From: Oligoflexus sp.
GTDB lineage: Bacteria; Bdellovibrionota_B; Oligoflexia; Oligoflexales; Oligoflexaceae
Assembly: GCA_014377445.1 (NCBI GenBank)
Contig: JACMPP010000085.1
Coordinates: forward strand, 1 to 42,119
Direction of reading: 5' to 3'
Length of the DNA: 42,119 bases
In this document: positions 10,211 to 18,707 of the stretch, piece after piece
How positions within the stretch are numbered: position 1 is the first letter of the stretch
Layout of the letters: every line of letters begins with the position of its first letter
Made by a program: the position numbers and the translations under genes
The notes under the pieces: generated by a model
The model's input: only the letters and a program-made list of their open reading frames with translations
The model's database searches: none
What the model was told of the DNA's origin: nothing

Positions 10211-10834
10211 CTATACTTTGTTCGGAGCTTTGACATCGAGGGCTTGGTACTCGAGTTTGATCTCCACGAAAGTCCCTTGTTTGTCGGTGATCGTCAGGAC
10301 TTTGTTTTCGACCTTGGCCCCATGGGGTAGAGATTCGGGAATAATGCTAAAGGTCGCTTCACCGACTTTGGTATCCTCTCCGAACCAGCCAAATTTCTTA
10401 TTCATCTCATACATCGTGACAACGCAGACCACGGAGGTTTCATCCTCTGGGACTGTGTTGATGCGCATGGTTTCTGCAATCAGGGAGCGAACTCTATCGC
10501 CGGTCACGCTCATCAAGGTCCCACCCGCTTTCTTTTCCGGAATCCAGTATTTCAAACTATCGATCTTGAGCTCGGCAAATTTGCCGAGATCCACTTCTTG
10601 TTTTTTGCGATCGGCAAAAGGCTTTTTGATTTCCTCTTTCAGAACCGGGAGACCATAGATCTTCGTCTGGAAGAAGTATTGATTGATACCAGTTGAATCA
10701 TGGTTGCCGGCGCGAAGCTTGGTTATGGACAGTCTAAAGTCTAGGGTTTGATAGTCGATTGGGGTATCGACGGCGAACGCCCTGCCGCTGGCGCTGAGTA
10801 GAGTTATTAAAGCCCAGATTGCTATGCGTTTCAT
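10211..10834 (-). CDS. Secreted protein of unknown function
   Basis: The product is 207 residues. ATG 10834 follows a strong AGGAGGG site. An N-terminal signal peptide (MKRIAIWALITLLSASGRAFA, cleavage after AFA) predicts export to the periplasm. The mature part is beta-rich with alternating polar and hydrophobic residues (DYQTLDFRLSITKLRAGN, VSVVCVVTMYE-like strands) and no cysteine pairs or catalytic motif that I can see. It ends against the acyl-CoA ligase gene and starts divergently from the pseudouridine synthase at 11010. No family recognised. Confidence 0.8.
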   Translation of the reverse strand: MKRIAIWALITLLSASGRAFAVDTPIDYQTLDFRLSITKLRAGNHDSTGINQYFFQTKIYGLPVLKEEIKKPFADRKKQEVDLGKFAELKIDSLKYWIPEKKAGGTLMSVTGDRVRSLIAETMRINTVPEDETSVVCVVTMYEMNKKFGWFGEDTKVGEATFSIIPESLPHGAKVENKVLTITDKQGTFVEIKLEYQALDVKAPNKV

Positions 10835-10900
10835 CGTCGGCCCTCCTGGGCAGGGTATCGGAGGAATTGGGTAATCATTGAGAGGGTTTGAGGCTCATCA

Positions 10901-10961
10901 TGTCGGCGTGGATTTGGGTTTTTGCAAAAAATGCTGACTTTGGTTTGACTTGTCGGCGTGG
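10901..10961. repeat. 11-bp direct repeat, two copies 50 bp apart
   Basis: TGTCGGCGTGG occurs at 10901-10911 and again at 10951-10961, in the divergent gap between the secreted protein and the pseudouridine synthase. The second copy sits inside the spacer of a predicted promoter, so the pair may be a regulator site. This is inferred from position. Confidence 0.5.
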
Positions 10962-10973
10962 CTAGCCTAGCTT
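10945..10973 (+). promoter_or_regulatory. Possible sigma-70 promoter for the pseudouridine synthase
   Basis: TTGACT (10945-10950), a 17-bp spacer and TAGCTT (10968-10973) lie 36 bp before the TTG start at 11010. The -10 box is weak. Confidence 0.35.
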
Positions 10974-11009
10974 TGGCGCTCTTAAGTAGCCGAGAGGACG
11001 CAAGAAAAA

Positions 11010-11708
11010 TTGGCAACGAACGTTCCCCTAAACATTATTTTTGAAGACAATCACATCATAGCTGTGGTTAAGCCCGCACGCGTTCCCGTCGCCTCAGATT
11101 CGAGTCGCGACACCACGCTTTTGACCATGATTCGTGATTGGAACCTGACCCGTCAGGTCGAGGGTCGCAAAGGCTACTGCGTTCCCATTCACTTTCTCGA
11201 TCGCCCGGTTTCCGGCACCATTATTTTCGCTCTGAGCAGCAAAGCGGCTACGCGTTTGAACGAACAATTCCGCAACCGAACTTTAAGTAAGCGTTATTTT
11301 GCAGTCGTCGAAGGCACGCCGAAACAATTATCGGGACGTCTTGAGCATTATCTCGCCAAGGAAAAGAGCGATAACCGCGTTCGCATCGTCGGCAAAGCCC
11401 ATCCCGAAGGGAAGCTCTGCGTGCTTCAATTTAAGGTTCTGAGCTCGCAGGGCGGCTTGAGCTGGGTCGAGGTTTTTCCTGAGACGGGGCGCTCGCATCA
11501 GATCCGGGTGCAGTTGGCGTCTCTCGGCACGCCTATTTTCGGTGATGTCAAATATGGTTCCAAGAACCCTTGGGAAGGGCGCATTGCCCTGCATGCCGCC
11601 ACTCTCGAAATTCAGCATCCCGTCAGCAAAGAAACCATGGCGCTTCGCGCGCCTCTCGACCAGGCCTGGAAGGAGTTGTGGGGCGCTGAATTTCCAGCCG
11701 AAGCATGA
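11010..11708 (+). CDS. RluA-family RNA pseudouridine synthase
   Basis: A protein of 232 residues from a TTG start at 11010, preceded by GAGAGGA at about ten bases; no in-frame ATG precedes the conserved core. It isomerises specific uridines to pseudouridine in rRNA or tRNA. The catalytic motif reads HFLDRPVSG at ~69-77, with the invariant Asp; the usual Arg of HRLDRxTSG is Phe. Downstream are KRYFAVVEG and GRSHQIRVQLASLGTPIFGD, both typical of RluA. There is no S4 domain, so it is of the short TruC/RluA type. The target base cannot be assigned. It ends 15 bp before the MazG-like gene, probably one transcript. Confidence 0.9.
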   Translation: MATNVPLNIIFEDNHIIAVVKPARVPVASDSSRDTTLLTMIRDWNLTRQVEGRKGYCVPIHFLDRPVSGTIIFALSSKAATRLNEQFRNRTLSKRYFAVVEGTPKQLSGRLEHYLAKEKSDNRVRIVGKAHPEGKLCVLQFKVLSSQGGLSWVEVFPETGRSHQIRVQLASLGTPIFGDVKYGSKNPWEGRIALHAATLEIQHPVSKETMALRAPLDQAWKELWGAEFPAEA

Positions 11709-11723
11709 AATGAGGAACTATTG

Positions 11724-11957
11724 ATGGATATGAAGAATCTTGCGGATGCGATCCGTGCATTTTCTGTCGAGCGCGATTGGGAGCAGTTTCATGCGCCGAA
11801 GAATTTGGCTATTGCGGTTAGCGTGGAAGCCGCCGAACTGCTCGAAGTTTTTCAGTGGTTGACCTTGGAACAGAGTGAACGTTTGCCTGCTGAGAACATG
11901 GCGGAAGCGAAGGATGAAATCGGCGATGTGATGATCTGTTTGATCAATCAAAATTAA
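11724..11957 (+). pseudogene. MazG-like nucleotide pyrophosphohydrolase, C-terminally truncated
   Basis: The ORF starts at ATG 11724 after GAGGAAC and gives 77 residues. It matches the N-terminal two thirds of the small MazG/dCTPase (RS21-C6) family: a first helix (LADAIRAFSVERDWEQFH), then VSVEAAELLEVFQW with the metal-binding EAAE(L)xE, and DEIGDVMIC, the second metal motif (ExxD). Family members usually continue about 35 residues through two more helices ending near an AxKYP motif. Here the frame stops two codons after an abrupt switch to AT-rich DNA (ATCAAAATTAATATAATCAT). Metal ligands are kept, but the last helices are missing, so folding is doubtful. It is probably a broken gene, though a minimal protein is possible. 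Confidence 0.7.
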
Positions 11958-12150
11958 TATAATCATATAGTTATAGATATTAAGACGACTAACCTCGCGC
12001 TAGGTTTGGGCGAAACAAGCCTTTAAGAGGTTGTTGTTCACTGCGAGTTCATAAATCCCGATCAAATCAGAGTTTATCTTCTCTAATCTTTTATATTTTA
12101 GACTGGGCATCCAGCCAGTTCTCATACATAAAGATCTTCTGGGAAATTCC

Positions 12151-12166
12151 AAGTCGATTTCGACTT
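12151..12166. repeat. Short palindrome upstream of the lipoprotein/protease pair
   Basis: AAGTCGATTTCGACTT is a perfect inverted repeat of 7 bp about a 2-bp centre, 45 bp before the start at 12211. It could be an operator, or a weak hairpin with the following TTATT. Confidence 0.35.
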
Positions 12167-12210
12167 TTATTATCTGCAAGGCTTCGAGCCGTTTTCAAGA
12201 AGAGTAGTTT

Positions 12211-12969
12211 ATGAAACCAAGCATTGGGCTTTCAATCTCTCTCGGGCTGACTCTAGCCCTGACGACCTTAGGTTGTGGTGGAAAGAGTTCTAAGAAAACT
12301 TCGACGCCGCCTCCAGCGCCGCAGCTAACTGTGAAACCAGATGATAAACCTGTCGTAACTCCAAGCGATCCGGGACCTGTGAATCAACCGAGTGTTCCTG
12401 TTGTGACCACACCTGGCAATGGTGGGGCGACTCCCACGAATAATGGAACAGGCACGACGCCCGTCGTCAATCGTCCGGGTAACGGAACAGGTTCGGGCAC
12501 AACGACAACGCCCGTCGCTGTCATCTCCACCCTTCGCGGAGTTTGGGGCGTGTCCCTGACGCAAAAACCAAGAACCTGCAGTACGATCTATGATATTCGA
12601 GCCGAAAAATCATTGGCGATCCATATTCTCTGTCCAAACGAAACTGGCAAAAGCGTAGCCGTGCAGACGGATAATTTCACTCTCGTCTCAGACGATGGTG
12701 CGAACGCGGTTTACCAAAGCGGCAGCAGCACCTGTGCCATCCAATCGCGGACTCTGCGCTTTAATTATAAAGTATCGATTCGTGACCAAAACAAATTTCT
12801 GGTCCTGAACGAAGGTCGGCATCCGAGTCCGGACCTCCAAAGTATTCCCGAAGCCAACCTTGCCGGCGACCTGGCGGCAGCGACCAATCTCTACGGTCGT
12901 CCCGTTGTTCGAGGCTGTTTTGTAGGCGGTTCTTTGGTGAAATTTGAAGAGAGAAAGGTCATCCGATGA
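12211..12969 (+). CDS. Lipoprotein with Pro/Thr/Gly-rich linker
   Basis: The product is 252 residues. It has a lipoprotein signal ending LTTLGC with Cys near position 22 followed by GGKSS, so outer-membrane anchoring is likely. Residues ~30-105 are a low-complexity linker rich in Pro, Thr, Gly and Asn (TPPPAPQLTV and NGTGTTPVVNRPGNGTGSG), as in surface-exposed stalks. The C-terminal ~140 residues form a compact domain with six or so cysteines (GVWGVSLTQKPRTCSTIYDI). No family recognised. Its stop overlaps the start of the trypsin-LRR gene (ATGA at 12966-12969), so the two are translationally coupled and probably act together at the cell surface. Confidence 0.85.
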   Translation: MKPSIGLSISLGLTLALTTLGCGGKSSKKTSTPPPAPQLTVKPDDKPVVTPSDPGPVNQPSVPVVTTPGNGGATPTNNGTGTTPVVNRPGNGTGSGTTTTPVAVISTLRGVWGVSLTQKPRTCSTIYDIRAEKSLAIHILCPNETGKSVAVQTDNFTLVSDDGANAVYQSGSSTCAIQSRTLRFNYKVSIRDQNKFLVLNEGRHPSPDLQSIPEANLAGDLAAATNLYGRPVVRGCFVGGSLVKFEERKVIR

Positions 12970-15647
12970 ATAAAATACATTTTTTAGCTTCCCTCCTGTC
13001 TCTCACTTTGCTTTCTACAGCTTGTTCGAAGGTGGCCACGACCCTCAGTGAAGAGAAAATTGTGCGTGGGCATGCAGTGGCTCAAACCAGCCCGGCTTAT
13101 CTCTCGGCTGTTCGTCTGGAAATGGGTGGAGGTCTCTGTACGGGAACCGTTATCGGTCCCCGTTTGATTCTGACAGCTGCACACTGCGTTGCTGATGTGC
13201 CAGCCGAACAGATTCAGGTCTATTTTGAGCACGCCTCGGCGAGCCTCCCGATGAAAGACAAGGTTCTTCGGGCCGTGAAGAAGGATACATTCAAACCCTT
13301 CGGTGCTGCGCTTTTTCCTAATTTTGATATCGCTTACATTGTTCTTGCAGCGGATGTCCCTGCACCTTATGCCCCCATTGAAATCCTGCGTGATCCGAGC
13401 GTCCTGGGATCGAGCACCCCGATCCTTCTCGCTGGTTATGGCAAGCAAGCCGATGTTTGTACGTCCGCGGATTGTACCGGTACGCTTCGCGAAGCTCTGA
13501 CCGGGTTCATGAACTACTATGACAAGGCTCACATCATGAGTTTGCTCGTCTTTCACGGCGACAAGACTCTTGGTCTCGGCGGCGCTTGTAATGGAGATTC
13601 GGGCGGCCCGGCTTATGCTCAGGTTGGTTCGAAATGGTATCTGATCGGCGTGACCAACGGCACACGAGGCGACATTACTCCTCAGTCGGACAACACCTGC
13701 GACAGCGGTTGGGATATCTATACCTACGCGGGCGCCTATGTTTCCTGGCTGGAGTCCGCGAATGCGCTGAGCCTCAAAAAAGACCTGACGACCAACCCTG
13801 ATCCAGCAGTTGCACCCCTGGTGGTTTCCGGACCTCAAAGCAAAACCAAGCCCAACTCCTGGGCGGATTGGGTCAACTACGCAAACCACAGCGATCCAGC
13901 CTATTACACTGTCGATAGCATTCTGCAGAACTTCGTCAATACGAGCGGTCCTCTCAAGGCGGAGTCGACAGCCATCCTGTTTGATCCTTCACTGACCGAG
14001 CCCATGGCAGCGACCACCGACAAACTTTACCTTCAGGGTGATAACGTCAGCGACCTTTCGCCTCTCAAGTACTTTTACGGGCTCAAGGAATTGGTTCTGG
14101 ATCGCACAGCTGTTAAAGATCTTTCGGGTCTAAGTGCACGCACTGGCCTGACTTATCTCGGCATCCGGGAGTTTGCGCTTGATGCACCTGACAGCATTAT
14201 CAACAGTTTGGGCGACGCACGCAAAACCTTGGAAAAGCTTGATTTTGAGTCCGTTTCTGCTCCTATTCAAAACGCAATTGACTGGACCGCCTTCCAACAG
14301 CTGAAAGAAGTGAGCTTTGTCAAAGCAGTCGGTACCCTCGATCTTTCGAAGGTCAAACCGCGTCTTTTTCCGAACGATTCGATGCTTGAAATCGCAGCGA
14401 GTACGGTCGAGGGCCAATTGAAACTCGATGGATTCTTTAATTCCAAAATTGGACTTGATAATCTGCGCACTGTTGATGGCAGCTTTGTTGGCAAAGTGGA
14501 TTGGTCCTCTTTATCGGGCCTCAAGGGCTTGAGTCTTGATGGTTTTGATGCCAAAGCCTTTCCGGACTTCTCAAAGCTCGTGGGTCTTTCGGAATTGAGT
14601 CTACGTGATAACGGCCTGACGTCTATCGCGGCTTTGAGCCTGCCGACTCAGCTTTCGATGCTCGATGTATCGAGCAATGATCTGACATCGATTGACATCA
14701 AGGCTCCAAACGTAGGCGTTATCAAGGCGTACGACAATCCATTCGCTGATTCGAGCTGTCCGGCCCTTAATTGTCAGACAGATATATTCACGGCCCCTTC
14801 CAGTCTTGAGCAGTTATGTGCCAATGCCGCCGCTGCGAAGAAGTCGGAATTTGAGGAACCATACTTTGCCACTTTGATGGCTGTCCTTCAGCAAATGACC
14901 CAAACCTATGCTCAGGAACTCGATTGCGGCCTGCTTTCGCAGTACGCAGCCCAAGCCCGTTATCTGGATCTGAGCAGTCAAAACCTTTCGGACATTCGTC
15001 CTTTGGCCTATTTGACTTCTGTTCGCAATCTTGCACTTGATTCAAACACGATCAAGGATATGTCTCCTCTTCTTGGAATGACGTCTTTGGAAAGCCTTTC
15101 CATCGCGAATAACTATCTGGTCAGCATTCCATCGCTGGCGGGGATGAGCAAACTTTCCACTCTTTATCTGATGGGCAATCCCATCACGGCTTTCCACGTC
15201 GATGCTCCAGAGTTGACAAAACTCTATATCGGTTACGATGAGGTCCAGGCCAACAACCAGGCTTTCAACCTCTCGATCGATGCGAAATCAAAGCTCGAAG
15301 GCCTCTATCTTGGCGGCCTTGATCTTTTAGCCGAGTCGCTGTCGACGCTGCATGGGCTCCAGACTCTCCGCACGCTTTATTATGCGGATGAAACGATCGT
15401 GAATAATGAAGATTGGAGCGATTCGCTCAACCTGAACCTGATTGCAAGCCACCAATCGAACTTCGACGTTTGTGGGCTGATCAACGGGGCCTGCGTTGAG
15501 CAAAAAAGCGAGACTGAGTCGACCACTGTTTTGGGGCCTATGCTTGGTACCACGGCAGGAACGAGAACAGCTACGGTGGACGCGGTGGTTTATTTGCCAG
15601 GAGTTGCTTCTCCTGTTCAAACGAACAACACAGCCTCTTCGTTCTAA
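12966..15647 (+). CDS. Trypsin-like serine protease fused to leucine-rich repeats (lipoprotein)
   Basis: The product is 893 residues. A lipobox (LLSTAC, Cys20) predicts lipid anchoring. Residues ~32-275 form an S1 protease: the activation site reads KIVRG (Ile32), and the triad is His73 in LTAAHC, Asp121 in NFDIAY, and Ser212 in CNGDSGGP. Paired cysteines support disulfides and export. From ~340 to the end come leucine-rich repeats in two blocks (about 350-600 and 670-830), for example LSPLKYFYGLKELVLDRTAV and LSSQNLSDIRPLAYL, of the internalin/SDS22-like 22-residue type, separated by a Cys/Ala-rich spacer. The protease likely cuts proteins bound by the repeats. Target unknown. All catalytic residues are present. 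It is coupled to the lipoprotein upstream. Confidence 0.92.
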   Translation: MNKIHFLASLLSLTLLSTACSKVATTLSEEKIVRGHAVAQTSPAYLSAVRLEMGGGLCTGTVIGPRLILTAAHCVADVPAEQIQVYFEHASASLPMKDKVLRAVKKDTFKPFGAALFPNFDIAYIVLAADVPAPYAPIEILRDPSVLGSSTPILLAGYGKQADVCTSADCTGTLREALTGFMNYYDKAHIMSLLVFHGDKTLGLGGACNGDSGGPAYAQVGSKWYLIGVTNGTRGDITPQSDNTCDSGWDIYTYAGAYVSWLESANALSLKKDLTTNPDPAVAPLVVSGPQSKTKPNSWADWVNYANHSDPAYYTVDSILQNFVNTSGPLKAESTAILFDPSLTEPMAATTDKLYLQGDNVSDLSPLKYFYGLKELVLDRTAVKDLSGLSARTGLTYLGIREFALDAPDSIINSLGDARKTLEKLDFESVSAPIQNAIDWTAFQQLKEVSFVKAVGTLDLSKVKPRLFPNDSMLEIAASTVEGQLKLDGFFNSKIGLDNLRTVDGSFVGKVDWSSLSGLKGLSLDGFDAKAFPDFSKLVGLSELSLRDNGLTSIAALSLPTQLSMLDVSSNDLTSIDIKAPNVGVIKAYDNPFADSSCPALNCQTDIFTAPSSLEQLCANAAAAKKSEFEEPYFATLMAVLQQMTQTYAQELDCGLLSQYAAQARYLDLSSQNLSDIRPLAYLTSVRNLALDSNTIKDMSPLLGMTSLESLSIANNYLVSIPSLAGMSKLSTLYLMGNPITAFHVDAPELTKLYIGYDEVQANNQAFNLSIDAKSKLEGLYLGGLDLLAESLSTLHGLQTLRTLYYADETIVNNEDWSDSLNLNLIASHQSNFDVCGLINGACVEQKSETESTTVLGPMLGTTAGTRTATVDAVVYLPGVASPVQTNNTASSF

Positions 15648-15819
15648 TAAGCGAAAAGACACTTGTTTGGTGTAGGCGTCACCAGCCTGGCTCAGGCCAT
15701 TGCCGGCCTTGTCAAACCAGCCCACGCTGCTGGCTGATTGAAGGGATGCCTCGAAGTTGGCGTTGGTGAGGTCGATTGAGTGCTTTCAAACTTCGCACTC
15801 ATGTACATCGACAGAATTG

Positions 15820-15898
15820 TGAAAATTTTCATACAAAAGGCTTGAAAAAAATATGCTAACTATTCGGAAAAAATCACCGCTAATCGCTAAATATTAGC
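15820..15898. repeat. Two palindromes upstream of 15934
   Basis: TGAAAATTTTCA (15820-15831) is a perfect 12-bp palindrome. GCTAAT/ATTAGC (15879-15884 and 15893-15898, 8-nt spacer) follows, close before the ORF at 15934. The 286-bp gap is AT-rich here and may hold a regulated promoter; no confident -35/-10 pair was found. Confidence 0.4.
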
Positions 15899-15933
15899 TT
15901 TGAGGCACAAATCATTTCGAGACGGGGATTTAT

Positions 15934-16269
15934 ATGAAGACTTTTTCGCTTATAATCAGCAGCCTTACTCTCGTTTCAGGACTATCCGTCATGGCTGCTG
16001 AGTACGCAACCCCCTTCAAAGTCGAGGATATTCTCGAGCCGAAACCCATCGAAGGACAACTCGGCGAGCCCGGTGCGCCTTCGCTCAGAAAACAACAGGC
16101 AAGTCTCGCCAAAGCTCTTTTGAACCGGGGGCTCTGCAACGAATCTTTTTACGGCGCTGAGTTCTGTGTCAAACAACAATCCAAAACCTTTAGGGTCACG
16201 GATGAGATTGGCAAAGCCGCCCCGGAACGTAGTGTGAAGACTGATAGCGAAGTTAAAGGAAAGTTTTAA
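15934..16269 (+). CDS. Small secreted protein of unknown function
   Basis: The product is 111 residues with a signal peptide (MKTFSLIISSLTLVSGLSVMA, cleavage before AEYATP). A GGGG ribosome site precedes the ATG. The mature part is short, polar and contains two cysteines (GLCNESF and AEFCVKQ) that could form a disulfide. No domain recognised. It stands 43 bp before another exported ORF at 16312 and probably shares its transcript. Confidence 0.75.
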   Translation: MKTFSLIISSLTLVSGLSVMAAEYATPFKVEDILEPKPIEGQLGEPGAPSLRKQQASLAKALLNRGLCNESFYGAEFCVKQQSKTFRVTDEIGKAAPERSVKTDSEVKGKF

Positions 16270-16311
16270 GTCTTCTGTGTCTCTCCGTCACAATTTGATT
16301 TGGGGCTCGTC

Positions 16312-16713
16312 GTGAGGCATTTATCTCTATTCATGTTTCTCGCCGCCTTAAGTGCCTTTTCATTCCCAACTTCGCTCGTGGCTAAGTCGATCGTGAGTTT
16401 TGGCAAAACGGATTGGAAGCTCACAGTCACGGCATCCGATGCACGGCTTCTGCAGGATCTTCGGCAGAATACCTATATTCCATGGTGTTTTGATGCTTTG
16501 AAGGGGAGGGGCATGCTGAAGGATCTGACTCTTAGCCTTCACTGGGACGCCGCGGGGCTGCCCCGTCTCTCGCTTGCCAAAGACGAACTGCGAACCCATC
16601 AGGAAGATCTCGGGCTGATAGGCTGTCTGGATGCCTCGATCCGTGAGTTTCCGCCCAAGCATGAGCGGACCAATGATGAGCTACAATTTGTCTTTATTCG
16701 CAGCCGAAAATAA
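16312..16713 (+). CDS. Small exported protein of unknown function
   Basis: I choose the GTG at 16312 (MRHLSLFMFLAALSAF, 133 residues) because GGGG lies seven bases upstream; a TTG at 16300 would add four residues and has no ribosome site. The N-terminus is a signal peptide ending near SLVAKS. The mature part has two cysteines (IPWCFDAL, LIGCLDAS) and no recognisable catalytic motif. It ends one base from the convergent mevalonate kinase gene. Unknown function. Confidence 0.7.
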   Translation: MRHLSLFMFLAALSAFSFPTSLVAKSIVSFGKTDWKLTVTASDARLLQDLRQNTYIPWCFDALKGRGMLKDLTLSLHWDAAGLPRLSLAKDELRTHQEDLGLIGCLDASIREFPPKHERTNDELQFVFIRSRK

Positions 16714-17691
16714 TCAGTTGCCGAGACTATTTAAAGTCACACGGTAAGTTCCATGGCCTTTGAACTGCTCCTGAATTTTTCGATACTGCTCCTCGCAATG
16801 GGCTGGATCCAAAAGACCGATAATCACTCCACCGCCACCTGCGCCCGTGGTCTTGGCAGCCAAGGCCCCGAGTTCGCGTGTGCGAATGATCATGTCTTTC
16901 AGATTCGCAGGTACGACGCCGGATTCTTCGAGGAGGTCACCGCTTTCATTCATGCACAAAGCGAGAGAATGTGTGTCGCCGTCCATAAGACTTCGGTGGG
17001 CAGACAGTGAAAGCTGGTCAAAACGAGCCAGGCGCTGTTCGCCGGAAGAGCCTGTAAAATAAGGCTGAGCGATACGAATCATCGCCATCGTCGATGCGCG
17101 GATATTGCTGTCGATCAGTACAAAGCTGTAGGAATGCTGCTCCGCGATCGGTATGATTTCGATCGCTTTGGCTTTGGCAAAGAGAACCGGTTGTTCGAAA
17201 GCGACCACAGCCGTATCGAGGCCCGAAGGATTGCCATGGAAACTCTTTTCCAACTCATTGGCAAAGTCCGCCAGGCGGGCTTTCGGAAGATCGATGTTCA
17301 ACGCTTCGGAAAGCGCTCTGAGAACAGCCACGCAGAGCGTTGCGGATGATCCAAGGCCAGCTCCGATAGGGAGCGTGGAATGGGTCTCTCCATCGAGAGA
17401 AAAAGGCTCGATGCCGAGAAGTTCCATCGCCCGAATCACGACCGCTTGAAGGCGCGGCGAACCTTCGTGTCCAGCGAGTTTGAGATGGACTTCCGCTGGG
17501 GCTCCGTAGCGCATTGTCTTTTGCGACATGTGAAAGCGAAAGCGCATCTGATGCAAAGGAATCGCTACCGCATGGGTTCCGTAAACAACAGCATGCTCAC
17601 CGACGATGATCGCCTTGCCACAGGCTGTCGTCTCAATGGACGGCACAGCAAAGCTGGATGTTCGAAAACGGGGATTATAATTTTCGCTCAA
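16714..17691 (-). CDS. mvk: Mevalonate kinase
   Basis: The product is 325 residues from a TTG start at 17691, with CGAGG eight bases upstream; the TTGA overlaps the TGA stop of mvaD, so translation is coupled. It phosphorylates mevalonate at the 5-hydroxyl with ATP. It shows all three GHMP-kinase motifs: ACGKAIIVGEHAVVYGTHA (~22-40), the phosphate loop PIGAGLGSSATLCVAV (~108-123) and KTTGAGGGGVIIGL (~290-303). The HAVVYG box is specific to mevalonate kinase within the family. It is last in the operon mvaA-mvaK2-mvaD-mvk. Confidence 0.95.
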   Translation of the reverse strand: MSENYNPRFRTSSFAVPSIETTACGKAIIVGEHAVVYGTHAVAIPLHQMRFRFHMSQKTMRYGAPAEVHLKLAGHEGSPRLQAVVIRAMELLGIEPFSLDGETHSTLPIGAGLGSSATLCVAVLRALSEALNIDLPKARLADFANELEKSFHGNPSGLDTAVVAFEQPVLFAKAKAIEIIPIAEQHSYSFVLIDSNIRASTMAMIRIAQPYFTGSSGEQRLARFDQLSLSAHRSLMDGDTHSLALCMNESGDLLEESGVVPANLKDMIIRTRELGALAAKTTGAGGGGVIIGLLDPAHCEEQYRKIQEQFKGHGTYRVTLNSLGN

Positions 17692-18707
17692 TTCAAACCT
17701 CGTTCAAGCCAGGGTCCTTCACCCACGCGATCGTGCAGGAGCTGAAGCGTCGGATAATGTTCCTGCAGCCAGCTCGTAAGTGCCGATGAAGCTGAAGCTT
17801 CGTGGATGATATGAATATTAGGTCCAGCATCAATAGTAAAATAGGCTTCGAAACATACTTCCTGCCGCGCGCGGCGAAAGGCGGCAAGGAACTCGACCGA
17901 TTCATCTGTCAGGTAATACTGAGGCGGTCTCGTCGTAAGCATGACGGCGTGCATTTCCAAAGCTTCCGTCTCGAGCAAAGGGCCAAGTTCGGCCATCTTG
18001 CGTTCGTCCAGGGCTTTGAGAATTGCATTCATGCGTTCCGGCGCGCCGGCGATTCGGGGGCGAAAGAGAAGGCTCGACCAGGCATCGCCGTGCGCCGCGG
18101 TCGATGATTTTGATTTTTCGCTGTGGGAAAAAAGTACGACGGTATCATGCAGCGTCCAATGAGCCGCGGCGTAGAGAGGCAGGATTTTCTGCTTATCGGC
18201 ATGCGAGCCGGCTTGCCATTGCACATAGCCACCAAAAAGGGAGCGACCTGCACTCCCGGATCCCAGGCGGGCGAGATGGGCGAGATGTTCACGCGAAAAG
18301 CCTTTGGCTTCCAGCTCGAAAAAAGTACTGGAACCTGTCCAGCAGGCGATGGCAGCGATCGTCAAGGCTGCAAGTCCACTGGCGCTGCTCGCGATGCCGG
18401 CTCCGGTGGGAAAGGAATTGCTGCTCGAAAGAGATAATTTTTCCGGAAAGCCGAAAGAGCCCGCAAGGGAATCGAGATGTTTAAAGACCTTGCTAAAGCT
18501 TGCATGATCGCGCGGGAGAGCTTCGCCCTGAAATTGAAAGATGTGATCATCCGCATCGTGAACGAACGCAGAGGTTCGAGTCGAAAGTTGATTCAAGGAC
18601 ATCGAAAGTGAATCGTTTGCAGGCCACTGCAAAACGGGATCCTTCTTGCCCCAATATTTAAGAAACGCGATGTTGCTGGGCGCAACCACGCGAAAGATAT
18701 CAGTCAT
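17688..18707 (-). CDS. mvaD: Diphosphomevalonate decarboxylase
   Basis: The product is 339 residues. It converts 5-diphosphomevalonate to isopentenyl diphosphate with ATP, CO2 being lost. Diagnostic motifs are SNIAFLKYWGKKD near the N-terminus, SLSMSL, the phosphate loop SFPTGAGIASSASGLAAL (~95-112) and TIDAGPNIHII (~295), which carries the catalytic Asp. It overlaps the upstream mvaK2 by 8 bp and the downstream mevalonate kinase by 4 bp. Confidence 0.96.
   Translation of the reverse strand: MTDIFRVVAPSNIAFLKYWGKKDPVLQWPANDSLSMSLNQLSTRTSAFVHDADDHIFQFQGEALPRDHASFSKVFKHLDSLAGSFGFPEKLSLSSSNSFPTGAGIASSASGLAALTIAAIACWTGSSTFFELEAKGFSREHLAHLARLGSGSAGRSLFGGYVQWQAGSHADKQKILPLYAAAHWTLHDTVVLFSHSEKSKSSTAAHGDAWSSLLFRPRIAGAPERMNAILKALDERKMAELGPLLETEALEMHAVMLTTRPPQYYLTDESVEFLAAFRRARQEVCFEAYFTIDAGPNIHIIHEASASSALTSWLQEHYPTLQLLHDRVGEGPWLERGLN

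Noticed and set aside
12984..13889. Long minus-strand ORF (301 codons) antisense to the trypsin-LRR gene
   Set aside because: The plus strand has a complete protease with catalytic motifs; the antisense frame has no recognisable domain or ribosome site.
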